Both the position numbers and the translations under genes were made by a program. The notes under the pieces were generated by a model. It worked only from the letters and a program-made list of their open reading frames with translations, was not told the origin of the DNA and did no database searches. Below, piece by piece: positions 17,153 to 25,451 of a stretch of DNA of 64,000 nt. This DNA is from Marinobacter orientalis (GTDB taxonomy: Bacteria > Pseudomonadota > Gammaproteobacteria > Pseudomonadales > Oleiphilaceae): NCBI RefSeq assembly GCF_004792665.1, contig NZ_SRZX01000007.1:1-64000 (forward strand), read 5' to 3'. Position 1 is the first letter of the stretch. Each line of letters opens with the position of its first letter.

Positions 17153-19729
17153 ATGAACGATGATCGGATTTTGTTGGAATCCCAGCAGGCGATTCATGAG
17201 CTGATTGCCCGGCAACTGCCTCTTGACGAGACCCTGAATGCGATTGCGGTCTGGATCAACAGAACCATTCCGGAGGCCATGGTTTCGGTCATGCGGTTTG
17301 ATCCGGAACTTAACACGTTGAGTCTCGTGCCCAGTTCCTGGTTTTCGGAGCGCTATCTTGAGGTCATGCAGGGCCTCCCGGTGATTGCCGATTCGGGCAC
17401 ATGCGGGACAGCTGCCTATGAGCGCCGGTTGATTGTCACTGAAGACATTCGCGAGGACTCGCGCTGGGACCAGTATCGCGATATCGCTGAGGCCGAATGC
17501 CTGCGAGCCTGCTGGTCGACACCGATTATTACCGCCCGAGGAGAGTTGCTCGGCACATTTGCCACGTACTATCGCTATCCGATGTCGCCAACGGAGTCCG
17601 ATCAAAGAAGTCTTGAGTATGGCGCCTCTCTTGCAGCACTTGTATTACTTCGGGATCGCCAAACCCGAGACCATCAAACACTGTCGGAATGGCATCAAGC
17701 GCTTTTCAATAACCAACCGGATGGTGTTTTCACCTACGATCTACAGGGATACCTCCAGAGCTGCAACGCAGCGCTGGAACGCATTTCGGGCTATTCACAA
17801 GCCGACATCGTGGGTGCCCACTTCACCGAGTTTGTGGAGCCGAATTACCGGGAGCGAACCCTGGCTGCGTTCGAAAAAGCCCGAGGGGGCGAATCAGTGG
17901 CCTACGAGATTCAGGCGCTTCATAAGGCCGGATATTGCTACCATCTGGAAATCTCCAATTTCCCGGTGGTCATTGAAGGAAAAATCGTCGGTGTGTACGG
18001 CGTCTGCCGAGATATTACCGAACGCAAGGAGAGGGATACCGAATTGCGTATGCTGAAGCGTGGTGTTGAGGCCAGCCCTCACGGCATCGTCATGGCCGAC
18101 GCACGTCAACCGAATCTACCGGTGGTCTATGCCAATTCGTCTTTCTTGACGATGACCGGCTATTCCGAGGAGGAGGTTCTGGGTCATAGTTGCCATTTTC
18201 TGCAAAATGAGGATACGGATCCCGCCAACATTGACCGGATTCGCGCGGGTTTGCGCGACCGGACCGAGGTAAACGTTGTGTTGCGGAACTACCGCAAGAA
18301 CGGGGTGCCATTCTGGAATCACCTGCGCATCAGCCCGGTTCTGGATCGCGATGGCGTCTGCACTCATTTCATCTGGATTCAACAGGACATCACCCGGCAG
18401 AAAGAGCAGGAAGCACAGATCCTCTTTCAGGCTCGCCATGATGTATTGACCGGCCTGCCCAATCTGGAAACGTTCACGGAGATGCTCGGCGAGGCTCTTG
18501 AGAAGTACGGAGATCAGCCAAGCCGGATCGTCGTACTGTATGTGGATCTTGATGGTTTCAAGGCCATCAACGAAGGGCTCGGTCACTCAATTGGCAACCA
18601 GGTTCTGGTGACCGTAGCCGGGCGGCTTGGTTCGGTTGCAGGAAAAACGGCGACCGTGGCTCGCGTCGCAGCGGATGAATTCGGCGTGTTGTTGAGTGGC
18701 TTTGACAACCGGGAAATGGCCACTGAGTTGGCCCAGCGTTTTCTTGAGGCCGTAGCCGAGCCTATTATCGTTGAAAACCAACGCGTCCACCTCAGTGCCA
18801 GCATTGGTGTTGCAGGCAACGCCCTGCCACTTGAGCAACCCCATGAGATCATACAATACGCTGACCTGGCCCTGCGCCAGGCCAAAGGACAGGGGCGAAA
18901 CACCTGGCAGTGGTATCGCGGGCAAAGGGTGGAAAAAAACCGGCAAACATTGGCCTTGCGCCAGGATCTCTACACAGCCCTAAAAGAACAACAATTCGAA
19001 ATGCATTATCAACCATTGGTGGATTCACTCAGTGGTCGTCTTCGCAGTGTGGAAGCCCTGGTGCGCTGGAGACACCCATCGAGGGGCATGGTCTCGCCCT
19101 GCGAGTTTATTCCGCTTGCGGAACAGACCGGACAGATTATTCCGTTGGGGCGCTGGATCCTTCAGCAAGCCTGTCGAGACATGGTCGACTTCAGTGCCAG
19201 GACCGGGCATGACCTGCCAGTGGCCGTGAACATTTCCTCATTACAGTTTCTGCGAGATGGATTTCTGGAGGATGTAAAGCACACCCTGGCCGAGTCGGGC
19301 CTGTCACCAATGCTGCTGGAACTGGAAGTGACGGAAAGCGTGCTGCTTGATGGCGCGGAACCGGTCATTGAATTGATGCAAACACTCAAAGCCAAAGGTA
19401 TTCGGGTGGCACTGGACGACTTCGGCACGGGCTTTTCCAGCCTCAGTTACCTGCGGGATTTGCCGACGCACAGAGTGAAGCTCGATCGGAGCTTTATCCA
19501 GGCCATTGAGACCGATCATCGGATGGCAGCGATTGTCCAGGCGGTTATCACCATGGCCCACAACATGGATATGAGTGTGGTAGCCGAGGGGATTGAATCC
19601 CTGGAGCTACAACAGGACCTCGCCCGCCGGCACTGTGATCTCCTCCAGGGCAATTACTTTGCTCGCCCCATGTCACTGGCCGATCTGAAGGTGCTGCCTA
19701 GCCTTCTGCCGGGGAACCGTTCAGCGTAA
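17153..19729 (+). CDS. GAF-PAS-LOV-degenerate GGDEF-EAL protein, probable light-regulated phosphodiesterase
   Basis: This 858-aa protein has an N-terminal GAF domain (about 10-165), PAS (about 175-290), a LOV-type PAS (about 300-415), GGDEF-like (about 425-590) and EAL (about 600-850). The LOV segment shows the flavin photoreceptor pattern: GHSCHFLQ with Cys347 and Gln351, then LRNYRKNGVPFWN and IQQDITRQ. The canonical GxNCRFLQ Asn and Arg are replaced by Ser and His. The cyclase motif is AADEF (506-510), so synthesis is unlikely. EAL (634-636), VNIS, LEVTES, DDFGTG, KLD and AEGIE are all present, so c-di-GMP hydrolysis is expected. I infer a blue-light-controlled phosphodiesterase. Confidence 0.9.
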   Translation: MNDDRILLESQQAIHELIARQLPLDETLNAIAVWINRTIPEAMVSVMRFDPELNTLSLVPSSWFSERYLEVMQGLPVIADSGTCGTAAYERRLIVTEDIREDSRWDQYRDIAEAECLRACWSTPIITARGELLGTFATYYRYPMSPTESDQRSLEYGASLAALVLLRDRQTRDHQTLSEWHQALFNNQPDGVFTYDLQGYLQSCNAALERISGYSQADIVGAHFTEFVEPNYRERTLAAFEKARGGESVAYEIQALHKAGYCYHLEISNFPVVIEGKIVGVYGVCRDITERKERDTELRMLKRGVEASPHGIVMADARQPNLPVVYANSSFLTMTGYSEEEVLGHSCHFLQNEDTDPANIDRIRAGLRDRTEVNVVLRNYRKNGVPFWNHLRISPVLDRDGVCTHFIWIQQDITRQKEQEAQILFQARHDVLTGLPNLETFTEMLGEALEKYGDQPSRIVVLYVDLDGFKAINEGLGHSIGNQVLVTVAGRLGSVAGKTATVARVAADEFGVLLSGFDNREMATELAQRFLEAVAEPIIVENQRVHLSASIGVAGNALPLEQPHEIIQYADLALRQAKGQGRNTWQWYRGQRVEKNRQTLALRQDLYTALKEQQFEMHYQPLVDSLSGRLRSVEALVRWRHPSRGMVSPCEFIPLAEQTGQIIPLGRWILQQACRDMVDFSARTGHDLPVAVNISSLQFLRDGFLEDVKHTLAESGLSPMLLELEVTESVLLDGAEPVIELMQTLKAKGIRVALDDFGTGFSSLSYLRDLPTHRVKLDRSFIQAIETDHRMAAIVQAVITMAHNMDMSVVAEGIESLELQQDLARRHCDLLQGNYFARPMSLADLKVLPSLLPGNRSA

Positions 19730-19731
19730 AC

Positions 19732-19812
19732 GTGTTCAGAACTATCGGAATGCGCCTGCTGGTCGCGACACTGCTGCCCGTGTTTCTGTTCGCGGCTGTA
19801 TTGACCTGTCCC
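19732..19812 (+). pseudogene. N-terminal stub of a membrane signalling gene
   Basis: Two bases after the LOV gene stop, a GTG frame encodes MRLLVATLLPVFLFAAVLT after a short lead. This looks like the first membrane helix of a sensor kinase or GGDEF protein. Sequence downstream of about 19,810 no longer resembles such a protein. I infer a former operon partner of the LOV gene that was cut by rearrangement. The identity of the lost gene cannot be told. Confidence 0.35.
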
Positions 19813-19952
19813 CACTCACTACTTGGTAATGTCGGTTATTTTCGACCCTTTTTCAGTAGTACGGTAGTGACTCTGACCATTTTGAGATTTTCCAGCTATA
19901 AACATGATTTCTTATTCAGTCGTTGTGTCTGAAATTCTACTAGCCTGGCACC

Positions 19953-20397
19953 TCAGGCTGCATTAGTCCTGTGTACAGCGTCTGCTATTGCCTGCCATGA
20001 GGACCTCACTTCTTTAAGGTTACAACCCGGAGGCGCAGCAGCAACAGCTGGGATGAAGGATTCGATACCGAGTGCGCGCATTCGATCCCGAGCCTTGGCC
20101 CCCAACGCAGCCATTACGCAGTGATTGAGCAGTTCAAGTTGAGGCAAGAGGTAGCGAGTTCCGCAGTTTCGTTCGCACACCCCACGTACCGAGCCCGATT
20201 CAACGGGGGCTGAGCATAAAACGGACTCCGTCATCCACAAGTTCAATTTCCTCTAGGCTGCCATGCGCACCCAAAAACCCCCTAGGCACATGCCCCTCTC
20301 GGGGATCCCAACGCATGCTTTTACAGGCACCCGAAAATCCTTCGCATGGCGAATAGGCTGGTATAAGAATTTCCTTGAGTTTGCCGTTTAACTCCAT
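19953..20397 (-). pseudogene. Uracil-DNA-glycosylase-like gene, internally deleted and frameshifted
   Basis: Two minus-strand frames encode the ends of one protein. The start (20,397) reads IPAYSPCEGFSGACKSM and GFLGAHGSLEEIELV. After a break, another frame continues with TESVLCSAPVESGSVRGVCE, YLLPQLELLNHC and VMAALGAKARDRM, then PPGCN near the end. The pattern of clustered cysteines plus LLPQLELL...VMAALG is typical of uracil-DNA-glycosylase-superfamily proteins. The middle of the domain is missing, so it should be inactive. Family assignment is moderate, from motif memory. Confidence 0.5.
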
Positions 20398-20619
20398 CTA
20401 ACACCTTTCCATGAGACTCTGGCGAACACGCAAGCCAATGATTATCACTATAGAAAAAATGGAAAACTTATCCAGTAACTGTTTCCGGAACTGTATGACG
20501 AACAGCCCATGCGACCTGCCCCCAACTTTTTAATCCGCAGCGGTCGTAGTGGCCAGTAATTATGATCCCGACCCCGTTTCAGTACCGCTCATTGTCAGAA
20601 AAATCCGGCTCCTGACTTG
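20398..20619. other. Non-coding stretch before repeat copy 2
   Basis: About 220 bp with no gene. It includes at 20,585 a short relative of the 16,842 sequence and runs into the dispersed repeat. Confidence 0.3.
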
Positions 20620-20836
20620 GACGACGAATTTAGTACTTTGTGTGGAAAATGGAACGCGCGCGCTATTCTAGAATCTACTTTAAGTTTGTTTAGTACTTTG
20701 CGTGGAATAAGCCACGTAAGCTTTTGATTTGTCGTTGGGCGTTAAAGAACAGCCACAGAAAGTACTAAATTTTCACAACAAGTGCTAAAGGCGTCGCCCA
20801 CTGGTCTATCCTAATAATTTGAGTACTTTTTGTGAT
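20620..20836. repeat. Dispersed repeat, copy 2, with direct and inverted boxes
   Basis: Two direct boxes (TTTAGTACTTTGTGTGGAA at 20,630; TTTAGTACTTTGCGTGGAA at 20,690) surround a CTATTCTAGAAT centre as in copy 1. They are followed by two inverted boxes (CCACAGAAAGTACTAAA near 20,753 and TTCACAACAAGTGCTAAA near 20,772) and another direct box (GAGTACTTTTTGTGA at 20,821). The mixture looks like left and right element ends brought together after loss of the body. The stretch 20,680-20,740 is nearly identical to 22,501-22,560. Confidence 0.75.
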
Positions 20837-20837
20837 T

Positions 20838-21746
20838 TTATCTCTTACGTCGAGCATGCACGGCATGATTGCTCTCGATCATCAGGCGTGCCGCCTCTTT
20901 GGCAATCATGCCAACCCTCACACCGCATTCCTGCGCGATAGCATTCATGGCGGAAATCTCTCCGTCGTAGTATGTGCTTCTGGCGTCGCCGATCCGCGCT
21001 GACATGGCGGCCACCGATGCGGCGGCGATACCTTGCCGCTCTAACATCGCCAGACCGGCGATCCCTGTATCGTCCTTGCCGAAGCCGCCGTCGTTGCCGA
21101 TTACGCCCTTGGGCGCGGCCGCCGCAGACCACTCGGCCATGACCTTCCCGGAATGCATGGCAATGCACACGACATCGTTCGAGAGCGGTGCCTGTTCCAA
21201 CAGCAGCAGTACGTTCCATACGGCATAGACGGCGCCCTCTTCACCGCGGTAGACGATGTCGACGTCACTGGGCGTGATATCACTCTTCAGCGGGGTGCCC
21301 GGGATGGCATCCAGCATCAGCTGCGCTGCTTCGCTGGTGAGCTGTCCCGCAACAACGCCCAGCACCTCAGCAGGCTTATTGACGTGGCTGATTCTGCCTT
21401 CCTCGTAGACCGATCGCCCACGCGAGATTCCTGCCGACATTGTATCAACCGCTGCCATCGGCACACCCAGCTCCTCGCATAGCGCCAAGCCGCTGATTCC
21501 AGCATCGTCCTTGCCAACCCCGCAGGCATGGGCGATCATCGCCCGGGGGCCCCAACACAGGCCCAGCTGATCAGCAATCTTGGAGCCGGCGAAGGAGCCG
21601 CATACGAGGACATCGGTGCTCTCCACGCGGTCGTCGAAGTAGCTCATCGAGTCCGCCACCAGAATTCGTCCACGGGAATCCTCATAGCCGATATCCAGAG
21701 GTTTTGGCCCGCCGGGGCGCGGGATGTCTTTAGCTCGAGTCATCAT
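20838..21746 (-). CDS. Unknown 302-aa protein with an internal duplication
   Basis: I start this at the ATG at 21,746 (MMTRAKDIPRPGG), which has GAGAGGAAAGAG upstream. An earlier in-frame extension is poor. I do not recognise the family. The protein consists of two related halves: ACGVGKDDAGISGLALCEEL followed by MAAVDTMSAGISRGRSVYEE, and GGFGKDDTGIAGLAMLERQG followed by AAASVAAMSARIGDARSTYY. Each half ends in an Ala-rich helix (TSEAAQLM, AKEAARLM). It has no signal peptide. It is divergent from a LysR-type remnant at 21,985, the usual layout of a regulator and its target, and is framed by repeat copies 2 and 3. It may be an imported metabolic gene that has outlived its regulator. Confidence 0.65.
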   Translation of the reverse strand: MMTRAKDIPRPGGPKPLDIGYEDSRGRILVADSMSYFDDRVESTDVLVCGSFAGSKIADQLGLCWGPRAMIAHACGVGKDDAGISGLALCEELGVPMAAVDTMSAGISRGRSVYEEGRISHVNKPAEVLGVVAGQLTSEAAQLMLDAIPGTPLKSDITPSDVDIVYRGEEGAVYAVWNVLLLLEQAPLSNDVVCIAMHSGKVMAEWSAAAAPKGVIGNDGGFGKDDTGIAGLAMLERQGIAAASVAAMSARIGDARSTYYDGEISAMNAIAQECGVRVGMIAKEAARLMIESNHAVHARRKR

Positions 21747-21984
21747 CAGCTCTTTCCTCTCAGTTTTTCCGCCGGCCGCTACTGATCGTCTCGGCGGCCT
21801 GCTCTTGCGCCACTTTCCGGGCTTTCGTTGACCGCTCTGTTCGCTCCAGTGGTCCTGGGGCATGCCCGAAGTCTTCGAGATTGACTGTAGCAGTGGAAGA
21901 AAAGCCTAAAAAGCGACTAAATACTGTACAATATTTTCTAATTTTTACACCTTGAATAAATTCAGATGGATATGACGGTCGAAC

Positions 21985-22457
21985 ATGCTCAATCTGCGGT
22001 TTCTGAACTATTTCATGGCTACGGCAAAGCACGGTAGCTTCGCCAGGGCCGCCGAGCAGATCAACATTTCCAAGTCCGCCCTGATCCGCGCCGTTGATTT
22101 CCTGGAGGAGGACTGCGGAACCCGACTATGACGTCGCTGCTTTACTTCAAGCGCATGGGTCAGCTTCCAAAAATTGCCGCCCACACCAACACCATCGAAA
22201 ACATGCGGGCACTGATCGGCAAGGTGCTCGGCTATGGTCTGACCCACTTCCGGCCCCAGGTCGACCTCACCTTCACGGGAGACCGGCTAGTCACCCTCCC
22301 CGTAACAGGAGTCAGCCCGGGAATCGACATCATTGCTGGCTACGCCAACCGCAACGAGAGTTGGTTGCCGGACAAAACCCGTGCATTTTTGGAAGAGACC
22401 CGCGCGTACTTCGCCTCCGGTACGGCCCGAAAGTATTTCGTCCCGCATCCGTCGTGA
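21985..22457 (+). pseudogene. LysR-type regulator gene with large internal deletion
   Basis: The first 48 residues form a LysR-type winged-helix start (LNLRFLNYFMATAKHGSFAR, then AAEQINISKSALIRAVDFLE) and end at TGA 22,129-22,131. A second frame beginning at ATG 22,128 (overlapping as ATGA) encodes about 109 residues that look like the last part of the effector domain (LTFTGDRLVTLPVTGVSPGI, AFLEETRAYFASG). About 140 residues of a normal ~300-aa regulator are missing and the frame is shifted, so it should be non-functional. It is divergent from the 302-aa gene. Confidence 0.7.
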
Positions 22458-22500
22458 GGCTGGTCCATGGAGCACATAGGGACGCATGGGGTCGGACCAA

Positions 22501-22590
22501 TTAAGTTTGTTTAGTACTTTGCGTGGAATAAGCCACGTAAGCTTTTGATTTGTAGTTAGGCGGTGTTTAGCACTTTCTGTGGTCGTCCAG
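22501..22590. repeat. Dispersed repeat, copy 3
   Basis: The first ~60 bp repeat 20,680-20,740 almost exactly (TTTAGTACTTTGCGTGGAAT, then AGCCACGTAAGCTTTTGATT). Another box, TTTAGCACTTTCTGTGG, follows at 22,566. Copies 2 and 3 form a direct repeat around the 302-aa/LysR pair. Confidence 0.8.
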
Positions 22591-22931
22591 CCTTTGAACT
22601 CAGGCTATAAAGCCATTTCTGACGCTCAAAGCATCTACTTGCTGGGATTTGAAGTGCGCCGGAGCTTTCTGGTGTAATCCCGCTGACCTTTCCCGCTTTA
22701 GCTGAACCATTTTTTACTTAGAAATTCTCATCCCAGAGTCGGACTCATAATTGTCTCGAAGCCAAAATTGCCACCGCTTGGTACCCTCAACCGGTCTTTT
22801 CTTTTATTTCACATTATAGCTTTCGAGAAAGGTATTTCTGGGTCTCTTGTACTTACTGCTCATGGCCAAGCTGCCGGACGCCCCTTAGCTATCGGCTGTC
22901 CCGACAATCACGAGAGAGAATCGTTGAGCAC
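22591..22931. other. Non-coding stretch, no gene seen
   Basis: About 340 bp after repeat copy 3 with no supportable gene on either strand. A weak open frame without a start leads into the small frame at 22,932. Confidence 0.3.
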
Positions 22932-23096
22932 ATGGGTGGCTGGCTGGCGTACCCGCGAACGCCGGATGAGCATGTTCGTCGAGTCAAGCTTTGGCACAAC
23001 ATCGCCGGAGGCAAGCACTATGTGTCCTTTATTCACTTGGATTATCTAGAAGACCCGGCGCGTCGGGCTGCAGACCGGATGGAACGGGAAGGATAA
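22932..23096 (+). CDS. Possible 54-aa protein or C-terminal gene fragment
   Basis: From an ATG at 22,932 a short frame encodes a coherent basic/aromatic sequence (WLAYPRTPDEHVRRVKLWHN, then HYVSFIHLDYLEDPARRAAD). The open frame continues upstream for about 25 more codons without a start, so this may be the tail of a larger lost gene. There is no clear ribosome binding site. I do not recognise the family. Confidence 0.3.
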   Translation: MGGWLAYPRTPDEHVRRVKLWHNIAGGKHYVSFIHLDYLEDPARRAADRMEREG

Positions 23097-23150
23097 CCAA
23101 AAAGAGGCGATGCCGAGCACCGCCTCCAGCAAACAAAATCGTCACTTCGG

Positions 23151-25076
23151 TTAATCTTTACCGTTCTTGGCTGAACCTGAACCGTACTCCTTCAGTATAT
23201 AAAGCCCTCCGTTACGATCAGACGCATAAATCCACGGTTGATTCGGAATCTTGTAAATTCCCCAGACATCCTGGATACCACCATTCTGTGCTTCAAATTC
23301 GCTGCCGGCCCGATGATAGCGTGCAACTTCCACCGGATTGACCGGATCGCTGACATCCAACACCACGACGCCATCCGAGTACCAGGAAATATAAGCCTTG
23401 TTACCCTCAACAATCACGTTATGTGATGAATAGGTGCCTCGCGGGTCACAGCTGGGATCGGTCGGACTGGCACTGCATACAGTGTTAAACGTAGACATCA
23501 GGATCGGGTTGGCGGGGTCAGCGTAACTCCAGATCCGCATGCCGCTCCAGTCATTTGGAACCACCGCAGCGGTAATGGTCGCTCCCGGTGCACCAATCAC
23601 CAGATCAGCAGCGTTTGCCACTCCCATGATGGCGAGGCCAGTGGAGTGCCGCACGAAAACGCCGGGTAGTGAGACAGCCGTACCGCCCATCGTGACCAGC
23701 GCATCGCCACCTGCTTCGTTATTGAAGACCACCATACCGCTATAACCGGCAGCGATAACGTTCTCGCCTTTCACTGTGAAGGCGCAGGCCCCGCGCTGGA
23801 TCAGCGCAATCCCGGTACCCGCCGGCACAGAGGCCCCCTCACAGGCCAAGCCTACGTAGGTAGTCTGCCCGCTCATTTCAGAGCCAGGTTCCTCGGCAAT
23901 GGGCGTAGTGATCGCTCCCTCAGAAGACGGATAGGTGCCAGCGTTGGGGCCCGCGCCCTCTATTGTGAACTGGGATTCGAACGGGGAGAAATCCTCTTCA
24001 CCTTCAACGACTATTGTACCGGTTGCGTTGGGCCAGACCGAGTGGCTGTTTACTTCTCCGTCCTCGCTGGTCGGATCAATTGCAACCGATACAAGTTGTG
24101 GATTGCTTACATCGCTGATGTCGAGCCTGACGAGGCCAGCATCCCAGTTCGCCAGGTATGCCGTCAGACCATCTGGGGTAATGGTAACGTCATGCAGAAA
24201 ACGGTTTTGCGATGCGCCGAAGCCACCGAACAGAAAAGCATCAGCATCTAGGATGACGCTAAAGTCACTTAAATTAACCCAATCGGTTATGCCGGGAAGA
24301 TGCAGTTGCTCTGCGCCCCAGAAACCCACCAGGGTGGGGTTAGTCGGATCGGTAATATCGAATATCTGGAAGTTGCCTATCTCGGACTCAACCGTTGCGG
24401 CGACATAGTCCTTGGCGCCCTGGGTAAAAAGCCACAGGTTGTGCACGCCTAAATCGGCGAAGCCCAGGTCGTCACGCAGCAACAGGTTGACGTCGTCGGT
24501 CTGTACGCTCGCCAGGTGGAGAGGGTTTGAGGGGTCGTCAACGTTATAGACCTCATACCCGCCGGGGCCTCCGCCACATGATTCGTTCGAATGCACCAGG
24601 ATATCGCCCGACCCCATTGTTGCGACCCTGACATCGTTAGTGCGGCTGCCGGCTGGTGATTGAATGACTCCGACAAATTCTGGCTTGGTTTTGTTGCGCA
24701 CGTCCCATATCCAGATACCCGCGTCCGGGTCACCACCACAAGGGCTATTAAAAGTGCCGGTATACGCATAGTTGCCCAGTGCCCAGACATCGGTTGTGGA
24801 GTTTGCAGAAAGCCGTTCGCCGCGGCCGGCTTCGGCCAGATTTTTGATAACTTTGGCGAACGGCGCATCACTTATGATGTCCGCGACTGCGGCATCGTGT
24901 GCCACGAGCGGGGCGCTCGGATCCGCACGGACAAGGCCATCCGAAATGCTTATTACATGTTGATGTTCGTCGTCGGGATCGTCGGTAACCACCGGTGGCG
25001 GTGCCGCTAACGCGGAGAATGCCATAAAGCCTGAAATGACTACCAACGCAAGCTTGAACGCTTTTAATTGCTTCAT
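23151..25076 (-). CDS. Secreted LVIVD-repeat protein with inserted PA domain
   Basis: This 641-aa exported protein has a signal peptide (KLALVVISGFMAFSALA) and starts at the ATG at 25,076 with AAGGGACGGG upstream. The body contains LVIVD-type beta-propeller repeats, recognised by segments such as FQIFDITDPTNPTLVGF, VRLDISDVSNPQLV, MRIWSYADPANPILMS and VVVLDVSDPVNPVEVARYHR. Between them, about residues 385-490, is a protease-associated (PA) domain pattern (YVGLACEGASVPAG, then IALIQRGACAFTVKGENVIA and AGYSGMVVFNNEAGGD). Several cysteines suggest disulphides. Such proteins are extracellular or periplasmic. The PA insert may mediate substrate or partner binding. No neighbouring gene indicates its role. 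Confidence 0.8.
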   Translation of the reverse strand: MKQLKAFKLALVVISGFMAFSALAAPPPVVTDDPDDEHQHVISISDGLVRADPSAPLVAHDAAVADIISDAPFAKVIKNLAEAGRGERLSANSTTDVWALGNYAYTGTFNSPCGGDPDAGIWIWDVRNKTKPEFVGVIQSPAGSRTNDVRVATMGSGDILVHSNESCGGGPGGYEVYNVDDPSNPLHLASVQTDDVNLLLRDDLGFADLGVHNLWLFTQGAKDYVAATVESEIGNFQIFDITDPTNPTLVGFWGAEQLHLPGITDWVNLSDFSVILDADAFLFGGFGASQNRFLHDVTITPDGLTAYLANWDAGLVRLDISDVSNPQLVSVAIDPTSEDGEVNSHSVWPNATGTIVVEGEEDFSPFESQFTIEGAGPNAGTYPSSEGAITTPIAEEPGSEMSGQTTYVGLACEGASVPAGTGIALIQRGACAFTVKGENVIAAGYSGMVVFNNEAGGDALVTMGGTAVSLPGVFVRHSTGLAIMGVANAADLVIGAPGATITAAVVPNDWSGMRIWSYADPANPILMSTFNTVCSASPTDPSCDPRGTYSSHNVIVEGNKAYISWYSDGVVVLDVSDPVNPVEVARYHRAGSEFEAQNGGIQDVWGIYKIPNQPWIYASDRNGGLYILKEYGSGSAKNGKD

Positions 25077-25451
25077 AGTACCCGTCCCTTTTGCTCATTT
25101 TTTATCGTTGTCTCGACGACTACATAATTCCCTCGGACATGAGTTGAGTGGTTTTTTAGGCCAGCGAAAGACAAGCCACATGCATGCCATGTAAAAATAA
25201 CAGCTTGACTTTATAGAGTTGCGCTAAGCGACGGTTCGGTGTTGGAAGTTACATGTAAAATATTCTGACGTTTTATCGTATTTATCGGCTCAGTGGGACA
25301 TCGGTGTTCGTTGCGCTGCGCGTCACTCTATTCAGTTCCAGAGAAAGTAGAGTTGGCAGGAATGACGCAGAGTATCAGGCTGATTTTTGTTGTAGGATTG
25401 TCTTTGCATGTTGGTATATTATTGAATATCGAAACAAACAGGAGGCCGATT
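25077..25451. promoter_or_regulatory. Spacer upstream of tus, with long repeat and Ter-like words
   Basis: This 375-bp divergent spacer holds one copy of the ~70-bp direct repeat (25,249-25,319). Close to the tus start it contains GCATGTTGGTATAT (25,406-25,419) and TTTTGTTGTAGG (25,384-25,395). Both partly match the E. coli Ter core GNATGTTGTAACTA. In E. coli a Ter site overlaps the tus promoter and gives autoregulation. The same arrangement here is only a suggestion. Confidence 0.35.
25249..25319. repeat. Left copy of a ~70-bp imperfect direct repeat
   Basis: This segment (containing ATTCTGACG and GGGACATCGGTGTTC) recurs in the same orientation at 54,692-54,761 with about 80% identity by eye and one gap. 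The two copies bracket tus and the entire giant-protein operon. It could be an old element end, an attachment-type site or simply a dispersed repeat. Confidence 0.7.

Noticed and set aside
11438..22590. CRISPR array from the recurring ACTTTGTGTGG boxes
   Set aside because: Copies are few, irregularly spaced, in both orientations and without cas genes, so they are element-like repeats.
23151..25076. LVIVD/PA protein as a subtilisin-type protease
   Set aside because: The PA domain is often found in proteases, but no Asp-His-Ser catalytic motifs are seen; the rest is propeller-like repeats.
25293..25451. N-terminal extension of Tus from an upstream GTG-type start
   Set aside because: The extension has no Tus similarity and overlaps the long direct repeat; the ATG at 25,452 has a strong AGGAGG.
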